64,000 nt of DNA from Vibrio agarivorans (GCF_030409635.1 NZ_JAUFQF010000003.1:62001-126000), one strand, 5' to 3'; shown: positions 36,240 through 44,550, numbered from the stretch's first letter. Numbers and translations: made by a program. Notes: generated by a model not told the origin, from the letters alone.

Positions 36240-36638
36240 ATGCAGACGGTTAATTTTATCGTACCGAAAGCCGATTTGATGGGGGAAGCCCGTCTCGTCC
36301 TCGGTAACTTCATCGCAGAGAGAGCAACGGGCTATTACAACGGCAACAAAACATCATGGCATGTTTATGAGGTTGAGTGGATAATTGGCGAATTTGAAGC
36401 GCACCAGAATTATGAATGTGATTTAGGGACAAAGGTCATCGAGATACATGGCTATGAGAACAAGTCGGTACGCACAAGCGGCAACAAGTGCTACGTCACT
36501 GTCCGATATATTTCAGAGACCAACAAAAGAGAAGCGAAAAAGGTGCTGCAACAAAAACATTTTGAGAAGGGTTACACGGTTGGTTGGTCATATAATAGCG
36601 AACACACTGCTGTGATTAAGCATGAGATTGCCGATTAA
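36240..36638 (+). CDS. Hypothetical protein, 132 aa
   Basis: Not recognised; beta-rich, soluble. It follows the DndC-like gene by 63 bases with TTTAGGAGCG before its ATG and may share its transcript. Confidence 0.68.
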   Translation: MQTVNFIVPKADLMGEARLVLGNFIAERATGYYNGNKTSWHVYEVEWIIGEFEAHQNYECDLGTKVIEIHGYENKSVRTSGNKCYVTVRYISETNKREAKKVLQQKHFEKGYTVGWSYNSEHTAVIKHEIAD

Positions 36639-36854
36639 GCACTTCAACTGATCAATGTATCAACAGTCGCAAGCTTTTACGTCCCTGTTCCCTTGAGTTT
36701 TTTTGAAAAACCCCATACCATTAAATAGTGGGGGCGCATGGTTATATCCTCGGTTGTTTAACTGACATTTTACAATTGATAGCGACTTTCCTAGCCCCCA
36801 CCCTTCTTACACTACACTAACCTACCGAAATAACCGCAGCTTACTTATAAACAA
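36639..36854. other. Spacer with degenerate copy of the shared promoter
   Basis: No gene. A dispersed-motif site lies at 36698, and TTTAACTGACA at 36757-36767 is the downstream half of a minus-strand shared promoter whose TATATT part is lost. No minus-strand gene follows, so it looks like the scar of a lost module. Confidence 0.55.
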
Positions 36855-36883
36855 TTGCGTTTAGAAACAATAGTGTTTATTAT
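36855..36883 (+). promoter_or_regulatory. Second-type shared promoter
   Basis: -35 TTGCGT, 17 bp, -10 TATTAT (36878-36883); spacer GTTTAGAAAC plus AGTGTTTA matches the four-member family. Confidence 0.78.
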
Positions 36884-36929
36884 TTTGTGTCATTGACCGC
36901 TCTGCATCTCTATGACATAAGGAAAGTTC

Positions 36930-37388
36930 ATGCGCCAAATTAGCAAATCAGATTACCTAGAAATTCATCAGCGTTTAGAGGCATTAACAAAGCTTCGAGC
37001 CGATGCTGTGAGCATGACCGAATCCATCAATAAAAAAATTCAAGTGATACTCGATGAAGAAGTGAATGAGCAAGGACAGAATTTTCCAGATGTGATGGAG
37101 TCAATCGACAGCGAACGCGATAGCTTGCTCACGTTGCTTTCGGATATATATGGTGAAGCTGAAACCTATTATGACGAACGTTCTGATAAATGGCGTGACA
37201 GTGATAAAGGCGAAGAGTATCAGGGATGGATGGAATCAATTCAAACCTTGGCAAACAATCATGAAGCCGATGAACTGCAAGTCGATTTTCATGTAAATAA
37301 GGATAACCTCTCAAACGGTGCGCTTGAGATTGAAGCTATCGAAGTGGAGAGACATTTCGACATACCAAACCAATCACCCAATGAATAA
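36930..37388 (+). CDS. Hypothetical coiled-coil protein, 152 aa
   Basis: Acidic and helical throughout; not recognised. AAGGAAAG lies before the ATG. First gene of a two-gene unit. Confidence 0.68.
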   Translation: MRQISKSDYLEIHQRLEALTKLRADAVSMTESINKKIQVILDEEVNEQGQNFPDVMESIDSERDSLLTLLSDIYGEAETYYDERSDKWRDSDKGEEYQGWMESIQTLANNHEADELQVDFHVNKDNLSNGALEIEAIEVERHFDIPNQSPNE

Positions 37389-37400
37389 CAAGGATTAGGC

Positions 37401-37589
37401 ATGACCCTCGTTGAGTACATAGAATCTCGATACGGCACACATCGTGGCGCTAGCGCTGAGTTCTTGCGTGACAACCCAATGATACTTGCACAAGAGCTGA
37501 CTCGCTGGAAACGGACTCACCATATCAACCTTGATACTGGTGAAATATACAAACCTACACGTACTGTCCTATTAAAACCCGAGTTGTAA
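37401..37589 (+). CDS. Small HTH-like protein, 62 aa
   Basis: GTHRGASAEFLRDNPMILAQ and ELTRWKRTHHINLDTGEIYK resemble small phage/plasmid Cro-like proteins with a helix-turn-helix and a terminal strand. Family match is by appearance only. AAGGATTAGGC precedes the ATG. Confidence 0.65.
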   Translation: MTLVEYIESRYGTHRGASAEFLRDNPMILAQELTRWKRTHHINLDTGEIYKPTRTVLLKPEL

Positions 37590-37593
37590 ACAC

Positions 37594-37622
37594 TTATGTT
37601 TATAAACGGTATTGTTTACAAT
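37594..37622 (+). promoter_or_regulatory. Second-type shared promoter of the DUF2786 gene
   Basis: -35 TTATGT, 17 bp, -10 TACAAT (37617-37622); spacer TTTATAAAC and TTGTTTA. It overlaps an ATG at 37596, which argues for the downstream start. Confidence 0.8.
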
Positions 37623-37652
37623 ACGATCACATTTCAATATGGTAATTCGGCA

Positions 37653-38555
37653 ATGGACAAGATAGTTGAGAAAATACAGAAGCTTTTAGCACTAGCGGAA
37701 TCAAATAATCCGCACGAAGCCTTTCAAGCGGCAAAACGCGCTCGAAACCTGATGGATAAGCATTCGATAAGCAAAGAGGACATTGAGCAAGCTGGCAAGA
37801 AGGAATTCCTTGAAGCTGAATCTGAGTTTGTTTTCAAACAACGAAACCTGTGGGTATCCATCCTTCATTCTAGTGTTGCTCGATTGAACGACTGTCGAGG
37901 GGGCATCGTAACCTCAGATCGCGAAGTGAAGCTACTGTTTCAAGGGTTCACTGCCGATGCTGTGGTGGCACAAATGACTTTGGACTATCTAATTGACACT
38001 TGTAATCGATGCGCAAAAGAATCGGGCGCTAGGGGTCGAAGCGAGCATTATCAGTTCAAAGTTGGTTTTGCTAGAGCTATCGCGGAGCGGATTAAATCGC
38101 TAATTGCTGAAAGAGAGGCAAGCTTTGTTTCGAGTACTGGGACAAACCTAATTCCGATTAAAAAAGCGCAAGTGCTCAACCACTTCGGAGATTTACCTTC
38201 TGCACGTTCGTTCAAGTATCGAGATCCAACTATGTCCGAGGCACTTGCATACATGGGTGGTCGAATCGCTGGAAACAATACTAGCCTCAACGCGCAAGTT
38301 AATGGCGCAGAGACCCGTAAGCTTCAATCTCAAGTGGATGATATAAAGGAACTCGTCATACACCTTCTTGGCTCTGGCTGGGTTTATTTAATAAAAAATA
38401 ACAACTACCTATACCATCCAGTTAAACAGATTTTTGTCAAATTGGATCACCAAGCGAATACCGCCTTACTCGTTCGACAGATTGATTCAACCGACTCAAT
38501 CTACATACAGGACGTTGAACATATAGAGCAACAACTAACTCTGTTGGGCGCATAG
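37653..38555 (+). CDS. DUF2786-domain protein, 300 aa
   Basis: The N-terminus (VEKIQKLLALAESNNPHEAF, then ARNLMDKHSIS) is the DUF2786 signature found in phage and plasmid proteins of unknown role. The rest is soluble and unrecognised. Start at 37653 because the upstream part of the frame lies in the promoter. Confidence 0.8.
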   Translation: MDKIVEKIQKLLALAESNNPHEAFQAAKRARNLMDKHSISKEDIEQAGKKEFLEAESEFVFKQRNLWVSILHSSVARLNDCRGGIVTSDREVKLLFQGFTADAVVAQMTLDYLIDTCNRCAKESGARGRSEHYQFKVGFARAIAERIKSLIAEREASFVSSTGTNLIPIKKAQVLNHFGDLPSARSFKYRDPTMSEALAYMGGRIAGNNTSLNAQVNGAETRKLQSQVDDIKELVIHLLGSGWVYLIKNNNYLYHPVKQIFVKLDHQANTALLVRQIDSTDSIYIQDVEHIEQQLTLLGA

Positions 38556-38568
38556 CTTTTTTTAAAAA

Positions 38569-39060
38569 ATGGATGTCATCGTGAAAAGTCCTGAACAGAA
38601 TCTAAAAGAAATCGAGAAGTCGCTGGCTGTTGACGCTCAGTATTTAACGAAAGTCGAGGTAAAGCCTCTTACACAGGAAGAGTTATCAATCATAAAGAGT
38701 CGCATCAAGCCGAGCTACTGTTATGACAACGCCATAACCTCGGCTGTGAAGCTCGATATGTGCAGCGTGGTTTATGGAGCAGCACAGGTTAAGCTCAGTC
38801 CTGAACTTACGATAAACGTTGAACATGCGTGGATAAAAGACAATCGCGGAACATACTACGATCCTACATATCAGCTTCTAGAATTAAACAAAAAAACCAA
38901 TGATAAGACGGACTACTTTTCACTAATAGAGATACCACTAGACGAATACTTTGATCTGGCTAGCGATATATCTGGCTATCCATTAACACAACTGACCGCT
39001 ATCGATTTTTGCGGATTGCGCATGAGCAGGAAGTACGAAAAGCAGTTCAAGCGAACTTGA
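38569..39060 (+). CDS. Possible papain/transglutaminase-like protein, 163 aa
   Basis: CYDNAITSAV (residues about 49-58), VEHAWIKD (about 84-91) and YYDPTYQ (about 95-101) space a Cys, His and Asp as in transglutaminase-like folds. No family name can be given. It follows DUF2786 by 13 bases. A GTG at 38581 is an alternative start. Confidence 0.6.
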   Translation: MDVIVKSPEQNLKEIEKSLAVDAQYLTKVEVKPLTQEELSIIKSRIKPSYCYDNAITSAVKLDMCSVVYGAAQVKLSPELTINVEHAWIKDNRGTYYDPTYQLLELNKKTNDKTDYFSLIEIPLDEYFDLASDISGYPLTQLTAIDFCGLRMSRKYEKQFKRT

Positions 39061-39087
39061 CGGTAAGTGAGAAAGGAAGGATACTAA

Positions 39088-39107
39088 AACTGTATAAATA
39101 AACAGTA
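39088..39107 (+). promoter_or_regulatory. LexA box (SOS operator)
   Basis: CTGT at 39090-39093 and ACAG at 39102-39105 with an AT-only 8-bp spacer, flanked by A and TA, match the gamma-proteobacterial LexA site. It lies 15 bases before the umuD-like ATG. Confidence 0.9.
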
Positions 39108-39119
39108 CCCTTTTCATCT

Positions 39120-39488
39120 ATGGCGACAGTCAATAAATTTGAAAGCCCAGCAAACGAATATGCCAGTTTGTCTGAGCTTAACCTACATACTCTGCTGGTG
39201 GGCAATCATCACCACTCCATCTTTTTTTCATACGCCCAAGGGAATAACCTTCGGAGTCGCGGCATTATGTCGGGCGACCTCATTATTGCAGATAGAGCCG
39301 TTAAGCCCCATGATGGCGATTTGGTGATAGCGCTCGCAGTTGATGGATTTGTACTCCGAGTCATCGACCTTAATCACCGATGCTTACGCTGCGATAACGA
39401 ACCTTCCATCCCGTTGCATGGTGATGTCATTATCGAAGCAACAGTGACTCAAACCATCCGTTGCCATCGACCATTGCAGCTAAACTAG
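39120..39488 (+). CDS. umuD: UmuD'-like subunit, processed form without catalytic residues, 122 aa
   Basis: It aligns with UmuD from just after its self-cleavage point (FESPANEYASLSELNLHTLL against FPSPAADYVEQRIDLNQLL). UmuD normally loses about 24 N-terminal residues to become active UmuD'; here that segment does not exist. The usual nucleophile (GDSM) is replaced by GNNL, and the catalytic Lys (FTVKKL) by Arg (FVLRVI). It therefore cannot cleave itself and should form the UmuD' subunit of a Pol V-like polymerase at once. Coupled to umuC and behind a LexA box. Confidence 0.85.
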   Translation: MATVNKFESPANEYASLSELNLHTLLVGNHHHSIFFSYAQGNNLRSRGIMSGDLIIADRAVKPHDGDLVIALAVDGFVLRVIDLNHRCLRCDNEPSIPLHGDVIIEATVTQTIRCHRPLQLN

Positions 39489-40751
39489 ATGTATTTTCTC
39501 TGTGATGTACATGCAATGTACCCATCCTGCGAACAAATTCATCGCCCCGACCTAAGACACAAAGCCGTAGCCGTAGCTAGTAACGGAGATGGATTGGTGG
39601 TCGCTCTTAATCGTGCTGCGCGTGAGCTAGGGGTGAAACGCTATGAGCCTGTTCATTCTCAACGTCATCTGTTTTCCGAAGACAAATGCACGTTGTTCTC
39701 GTCCAACTATCGTCTTTATCAGGATTGCAGTTTACGCCTAATGCGCTGCTTAAAGTCAAAAGGCATTTTTATTGATATGGCTGATTACAGTATTGACGAA
39801 ACGTTTGGAGAACTACCACATTTCATACGAACGTATGATGACCTTCTATCGGCAGCAAGAGCACTGAGAAGAGCTGCGTGGGATGAAGTTCGATTGCCAA
39901 TTGGAGTCGGTGGGGGGCGAACATTCACAATCGCCAAGGTATCATCGCACATTGGTAAGAAGGTAGAGGGTTATCGAGGTATCTGTATTACATTGCCCGA
40001 AACCGAAAGTGATCACCTTAAGCTCGTTAGTACTTCGGATATTTGGAACGTAGGAGCGTCCACAGCCGCTCTTTTACGCAGAAAAGGGATAATGACCGCC
40101 TTAGACCTCAAAAACGTTTCACCGAGCGATGCGAGAAGCTGGATGGGGATTAATCTAGAAAGGACGGTGAGGGAGCTAAGGGGACAGGCGATTTATTCAA
40201 TGTCATCTTTTCCTGACTGCAATACGAGAAAAGAGGTTACATCGAGCTTAACACTGAGCGTGAAAGCCACAACCACCATCGAACTACATCAAGCTCTCTC
40301 TCAAAGGGTCGCCACTGCTGCCGAGAAACTTAGACGCTTAGGTTTTTCTGCAAAAGTCATTACCCTTTATGCAAGCAGTAGTCGATTTGACCCAGACCCT
40401 CAGTATTCCAATACGACTATCACTCTCGAACAACCGACAGATGACACCAGAGTATTCATTGCAGAGTTGAGCAAACACCTTAACCAACTATTCAAAAAAG
40501 GTGTAGAGTTTAACAAGGTTGGATGCAGACTGATGAGCCTTGTGCCAAGCGCCAATCTGCAGGGCGATCTATTTGCACCGAAACAGTCACCTGAATTAAT
40601 GAAAGTGGTAGATGGGCTGAATCAACGCTTTGGCAGCCATCTAATTTCAATTGGTGCTCAGAAGGTAGCCAGTGAAGCTCAAATGCTCAGAAGACACCTA
40701 AGCCCCAACTACACAACAAGCTGGAATGACCTACCAAAAATCACCTGCTAA
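39489..40751 (+). CDS. umuC: UmuC, Y-family translesion DNA polymerase, 420 aa
   Basis: Catalytic acids are present: Asp in LCDVHAMYPSCE and the DE pair in YSIDETFGEL. LFSSNYRLYQD matches the UmuC finger region. NLQGDLFA near residue 355-362 is a likely beta-clamp-binding site. Length is standard (420 aa). The ATG directly follows the stop of the UmuD'-like gene. The pair forms a Pol V-like error-prone polymerase induced by DNA damage, which could also help copy incoming single-stranded plasmid DNA. Confidence 0.95.
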   Translation: MYFLCDVHAMYPSCEQIHRPDLRHKAVAVASNGDGLVVALNRAARELGVKRYEPVHSQRHLFSEDKCTLFSSNYRLYQDCSLRLMRCLKSKGIFIDMADYSIDETFGELPHFIRTYDDLLSAARALRRAAWDEVRLPIGVGGGRTFTIAKVSSHIGKKVEGYRGICITLPETESDHLKLVSTSDIWNVGASTAALLRRKGIMTALDLKNVSPSDARSWMGINLERTVRELRGQAIYSMSSFPDCNTRKEVTSSLTLSVKATTTIELHQALSQRVATAAEKLRRLGFSAKVITLYASSSRFDPDPQYSNTTITLEQPTDDTRVFIAELSKHLNQLFKKGVEFNKVGCRLMSLVPSANLQGDLFAPKQSPELMKVVDGLNQRFGSHLISIGAQKVASEAQMLRRHLSPNYTTSWNDLPKITC

Positions 40752-40759
40752 AAGTACTA

Positions 40760-40951
40760 TCAGTTAAATTCGGCTTGTCGTTTTTCCTTAATTTTTTTCA
40801 GAAGGAGCTTAGACACGATACGTCCAAACAATACTAAACCACAAAGAGACACTAGCCCCCACGTAAATCCATACTGACTATATATCTGAACAACTTGAAG
40901 CCATGCAAAGCAAATTACAGCTACGAGTGTCAAGAGTTTGATTATCGGCAT
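40760..40951 (-). CDS. Small membrane protein, 63 aa
   Basis: Two hydrophobic spans (about residues 3-24 and 30-47) and a basic tail. GGAGG lies five bases before ATG 40951. Not recognised. Confidence 0.6.
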   Translation of the reverse strand: MPIIKLLTLVAVICFAWLQVVQIYSQYGFTWGLVSLCGLVLFGRIVSKLLLKKIKEKRQAEFN

Positions 40952-41036
40952 ATCAGCCTCCATTTAGGTCGAGAAACAAGGTTATGAGAACTTATGCTGC
41001 TATACATCCTATTAATAAAGCTTGAGACCGATGCCA

Positions 41037-41180
41037 CTAATCACTACTATGCGAATTGAACAATCGACTCTGCTCTTGCGCTTTACGCAAGCAGTTGCTC
41101 CATGAGAGACGCTTATCACTTTTACTAATTTTCTTCGCTAGCTTTTCAATACGCTTTTGCTCTTCACTTTTGAACATCAT
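41037..41180 (-). CDS. Small basic protein, 47 aa
   Basis: Start at ATG 41180 with AAGGA six bases upstream; Lys/Arg-rich helix, perhaps nucleic-acid binding. A second-type promoter lies just upstream. Confidence 0.55.
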   Translation of the reverse strand: MMFKSEEQKRIEKLAKKISKSDKRLSWSNCLRKAQEQSRLFNSHSSD

Positions 41181-41209
41181 TCCAGTCCTTGAATGTAAAT
41201 CATGAGCAC

Positions 41210-41238
41210 ATTGCAAACAAAAACGCTTATAAACACAA
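41210..41238 (-). promoter_or_regulatory. Second-type shared promoter
   Basis: -35 TTGTGT (41238-41233), 17 bp, -10 TGCAAT (41215-41210); spacer TTATAAGC and TTTGTTTG match the family with a few changes. Confidence 0.7.
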
Positions 41239-41265
41239 ATACTTATCAATGTGAGTAATGATGCT

Positions 41266-41583
41266 TTAAGAGGCTGTAGACTGTCTTTTGGTGTAAGTGC
41301 GCTTGCGTCTCAAAGACTCAGAATGAAGGGTCTCCGCATACTGACGACCAAGAGTTGTCAATGACCACATACTCTCATTAATATGCGCGGCAGCGTTAAT
41401 TACTCTTGCACCATTGGATTCAAAACTGAGGTAGCCCAGCTCGGACAAGCGTCTTAAAGACACGAGGAAGTGATTTGACGCCAGCGGTTTATCTAAAGCT
41501 TCTGAAACTTTTTTGCGAATATATGAGGTGTTTACTGGTGTGGCAATGCCAAAACGAAGCTCAACAAAATGCAAAACAAGCAT
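41266..41583 (-). CDS. Winged-helix-like protein, 105 aa
   Basis: Residues 20-60 (SYIRKKVSEALDK, FLVSLRRLSELGYLSFESNG) look like a winged helix. Basic C-terminus. Family not assigned; possible small regulator. Confidence 0.6.
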   Translation of the reverse strand: MLVLHFVELRFGIATPVNTSYIRKKVSEALDKPLASNHFLVSLRRLSELGYLSFESNGARVINAAAHINESMWSLTTLGRQYAETLHSESLRRKRTYTKRQSTAS

Positions 41584-41657
41584 AGCGTTCTTTTGCTGAG
41601 CACTGATTCGATGTGAGATACTTAACTCCTTAATCGTACCCCTACGATTTAATTAAC

Positions 41658-42635
41658 TTATAAGGATGGGCTTGAAGGAGCGTTTAGTAGCTCGCTCAAG
41701 TTCTTAAACTCTGGCTCTTGAGGCTGCTCAGTCGTGGAGAAAGGATTCACCCTCTCTGTCACTTCGACCATCTCATTTTTAAATTCACGCGCATGTTCAA
41801 TCAATTGATTATTGTTGATGTCCACACCTTCCCTGTTGAGAACAGAGCTGAGTTCTCGGTGGTCTTTGGGAATGCGTATAGCGTTTGTACCACCGAATTC
41901 AATACCCTCACTTTCTAGGTGCTTCAATGCAGATTGAAGGGTTTTGAACTCTTCTGGTACAGAAATGCCATTGGCAATCGCTTCCTCAAAAATACCACGT
42001 TGATTGACCTCTGGATTAAAACCATTATCAATAATCGCCTCACCGAACCGTGACAGAAACTCATTGTGCGCAAAACTTTGAAGAACAGAGTTCTTAAGGT
42101 CGGTCAAGGCAACCATCTTCGCTGGAAATGATAGCTGCAATTCAATACTTTGCTGTAGTGCTTGCGTCACTTCTGTATCAAACACTTTTTGAATGTCAGC
42201 AGCGTTATGAATCTCAACGCCACGGTTTTGATTCAGATAACTCACGGTCAGTCCCATCACTTCATTACCAATCGCTGAATCCATATCTCGGATAATGCGG
42301 TTCTGCATGTGTGACTCTTGAATGTGATTCTGCGGCTGGAAGTCTGTTACACCATTAAAGCCACCGAAGTCCAACTGATTCATCGTTTGAGTGGCAATGC
42401 CTTTAAAGCGATTAAACATCTCGTACTCAGCATCAATCTGATCATACACCTCACGGAAGAAGTAAGGAGAAGCTTGAAGAAATTGCCCGTGCTCTTGCAT
42501 GACGTGTAAAGGATTTTGCTTGCTGTTCAGCGCATCTGCAATCATGTGACTAATTTGATTACTGCCAGATTGACGAATTTCACTAGGTGACATTCCGAGG
42601 TCTAGCCCTGAATCACCATGAAGGTTGAACTGCAT
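41658..42635 (-). CDS. Hypothetical protein, 325 aa, probably missing its N-terminus
   Basis: Not recognised; soluble and helical with Gln/Asn-rich parts. ATG 42635 has no ribosome-binding site. The next frame upstream (42613-42750) begins with a good site and joins this frame if one T is removed from a run of eight T at 42641-42648. The full product would then be about 360 aa. Confidence 0.6.
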   Translation of the reverse strand: MQFNLHGDSGLDLGMSPSEIRQSGSNQISHMIADALNSKQNPLHVMQEHGQFLQASPYFFREVYDQIDAEYEMFNRFKGIATQTMNQLDFGGFNGVTDFQPQNHIQESHMQNRIIRDMDSAIGNEVMGLTVSYLNQNRGVEIHNAADIQKVFDTEVTQALQQSIELQLSFPAKMVALTDLKNSVLQSFAHNEFLSRFGEAIIDNGFNPEVNQRGIFEEAIANGISVPEEFKTLQSALKHLESEGIEFGGTNAIRIPKDHRELSSVLNREGVDINNNQLIEHAREFKNEMVEVTERVNPFSTTEQPQEPEFKNLSELLNAPSSPSL

Positions 42636-42750
42636 GTTTTGCAAAAAAAAGCTGGGACTCTTGACGCAAATGGTCGTTGTAAGACCCCAAGAAAAAAGGG
42701 GCGCTAGAAATATTTTGCCGTGTACTGTTCCTGTTCGTGGATGACACCAT
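42613..42750 (-). other. Probable true 5' end of the 41.7-42.6 kb gene, out of frame
   Basis: ATG 42750 is preceded by AGAGGGG. The 45-codon frame stops 22 bases after the ATG of the following frame begins. The T8 run at the junction is a dispersed TTTTTTTNNAAAA site with one extra T. Confidence 0.5.
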
Positions 42751-43200
42751 AAACACCCCTCTTGGTAATAAAATGAATGAATCATGAGAGGCAATGCGCC
42801 TCATGCAGTTAAGTATATTATAAACTACATGGTAGATGCATGTAAAAAAACTGTCAGTTATTGAAATAAACAATAATGTGGCACAATGTCTCACTTTTGC
42901 TTAATTGATGGTATCTCACTCATAAGACAAAATAATGAACGCCTAGCCTTTATCCAATGCCAGTTCAATAAATCCCTTATAATTCAACACTATAGGATAC
43001 GGTTTCGATATATCCTTTTATGAGTCAGTACGAATAAGAGAAAAGCCGATCCATCGAATAATTTAAACCTTAGAGCTATTGCTCGACCAAATTTCCTTCA
43101 ATTTATTTCGGGTCGATCATTAAGATTATATTGTGCCACAAACACATGTAACAATTTGTAACCTTAAGCAAAGGCAAATTGGTGATATAGGATCGCCTAT
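42751..43200. other. Non-coding spacer
   Basis: About 450 bp before the attC-like element without a convincing gene; short frames lack ribosome-binding sites. No shared promoter copy is present. Confidence 0.5.
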
Positions 43201-43311
43201 GTAACGCCCTGTTAAGGGGTGAGCAACGCATTGATATAAATCACCGACACAACCATAAACACTAAACTCAACCCAAACCAAAAATGCCAAGTGTTGAGAG
43301 TTGTCGGTGGA
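43201..43311 (-). repeat. attC-like integron recombination site, partial
   Basis: On the minus strand one end reads GCGTTG, CTCACCCCTTAAC and GGGCGTTAC, as in Vibrio superintegron repeats. The inner arms CACCGACA and TGTCGGTG plus AACACT/AGTGTT form a long imperfect hairpin, also typical. The matching outer end (GTAACGCCC type) is absent on the far side, so the site is truncated or very divergent. It lies at the downstream end of the mazEF-DUF262 cluster. Confidence 0.55.
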
Positions 43312-43376
43312 CAAAGTTCGATACCTCGACAATAAAGTAACTATGACATTATTTTCCCTTATTTCTTCGTTAGTGG

Positions 43377-43889
43377 TTAAGCTCGTTCGCTTTCCAAGTG
43401 ATTTGTACCAGAGAAATTCAGATGGTTATAAACAGCTTTAAGCTTGGTTTCATCAAAACAGCTTGTTTTTCGTTTGCCTAACTCTCGATACAAAAAGCGA
43501 GATTGTTCACTTCGATCCAGTTTGCTGTAATAAAGTCCAAAGACTTTAAATTTATCTGTCGTGTAGTCCAGTAACGCTTCAACCCTTTGTTGTCCATCAA
43601 TGAGACAATCCGAGTATTTAGCTAATGTGTTGTTGTCCAAATCAACATAATCGTTCACAACGATAGAGCCAATGTCGTAACCTAAATAGCAGGATTCAAC
43701 GAATGATACCTTTTGCTCTAATGTCCAAACGGAATCCCGTTGCCATTCAGGAATAGGGAATTTACCTAGCATCTTTCGCGCCCACGGGTAATCTTTTGCT
43801 GAATAGCCGTGGCGTTTGTCTACCAAGTCAGAAATCATGACTCCCGATTCACTAAACTTGATAATTGGTTGTGGGATTCGATTATTCAC
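43377..43889 (-). CDS. DUF262-domain protein, 170 aa
   Basis: IPEWQRDSVWTLEQKVSFVE, GYDIGSIVVN and LIDGQQRVEALLDY are DUF262 motifs (the DGQQR box), the nuclease/NTP-binding part of GmrSD-like defence proteins. Only this N-terminal domain is present; full GmrSD proteins exceed 500 aa. It is followed by the attC-like site. Confidence 0.8.
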   Translation of the reverse strand: MNNRIPQPIIKFSESGVMISDLVDKRHGYSAKDYPWARKMLGKFPIPEWQRDSVWTLEQKVSFVESCYLGYDIGSIVVNDYVDLDNNTLAKYSDCLIDGQQRVEALLDYTTDKFKVFGLYYSKLDRSEQSRFLYRELGKRKTSCFDETKLKAVYNHLNFSGTNHLESERA

Positions 43890-43900
43890 GTAGTTTCCCT

Positions 43901-44284
43901 CTACTCGCGGTCTAGCAGCTTAACTTTCTTAGCTCGGATCAGGTCTTGAATACCACCCTCGTATTCATCATCGCTCATACGATCAATTTCGCGGCGGTCA
44001 TTCACTTTAAAAAACTCACTTCGACCTGCTTTTTCCGCCATGTAATCAATCAAGAGAGGTACGATTTGACGATCTGTTTTGTTGGTCAAATCGAGAGAGC
44101 AAATATCAGCAAAGATTTCAATTAACGTTTCTTTCAGTGAATTGTCTAAATATCCCCACATATGAGAAACCGAACTACCCTCGTCTGAAACGTTGCCAGT
44201 TAATAACTGGTAAACATAAGTTTCACTAGAGCTGCCACCGCCATTGATTAAGCCTTTCAAAATTAGGTGTTGGTAATGATCCAT
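43901..44284 (-). CDS. Hypothetical protein, 127 aa
   Basis: Not recognised; acidic and helical. It precedes the DUF262 gene by 11 bases and is probably its partner. Confidence 0.68.
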   Translation of the reverse strand: MDHYQHLILKGLINGGGSSSETYVYQLLTGNVSDEGSSVSHMWGYLDNSLKETLIEIFADICSLDLTNKTDRQIVPLLIDYMAEKAGRSEFFKVNDRREIDRMSDDEYEGGIQDLIRAKKVKLLDRE

Positions 44285-44333
44285 TGTTAATAATTCCTAT
44301 ATGTTGTGGTTTGGTAAAGGGCGCTATATACCC

Positions 44334-44537
44334 CTAAATTTTGATTTGTAGCTTTTCTGCCATTGCTTCGAGTTTATCAGCAAGCTTTTCGCATTCTTCA
44401 ATGAACAGCTCTAAGTCGTCTGGATCTTCTACAAGTTCCTCTGGACTAGCACCGCCACTTTCCATGCTTTTGATGTATTGAGCTGCTGTTTCTAAAGCTT
44501 GTATTCGTAGTTGCCTACGCTTTACTCCCAAAGCCAT
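44334..44537 (-). CDS. Small acidic protein next to MazF, 67 aa
   Basis: Helical and acidic; GGGA lies eight bases before ATG 44537. It follows mazF by 13 bases, so it is in the same transcript. Not recognised. Confidence 0.62.
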   Translation of the reverse strand: MALGVKRRQLRIQALETAAQYIKSMESGGASPEELVEDPDDLELFIEECEKLADKLEAMAEKLQIKI

Positions 44538-44550
44538 TACGATTTCCCAA

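Noticed and set aside
43126..43332. 68-codon minus-strand frame
   Set aside because: It overlaps the attC-like element and has no ribosome-binding site.
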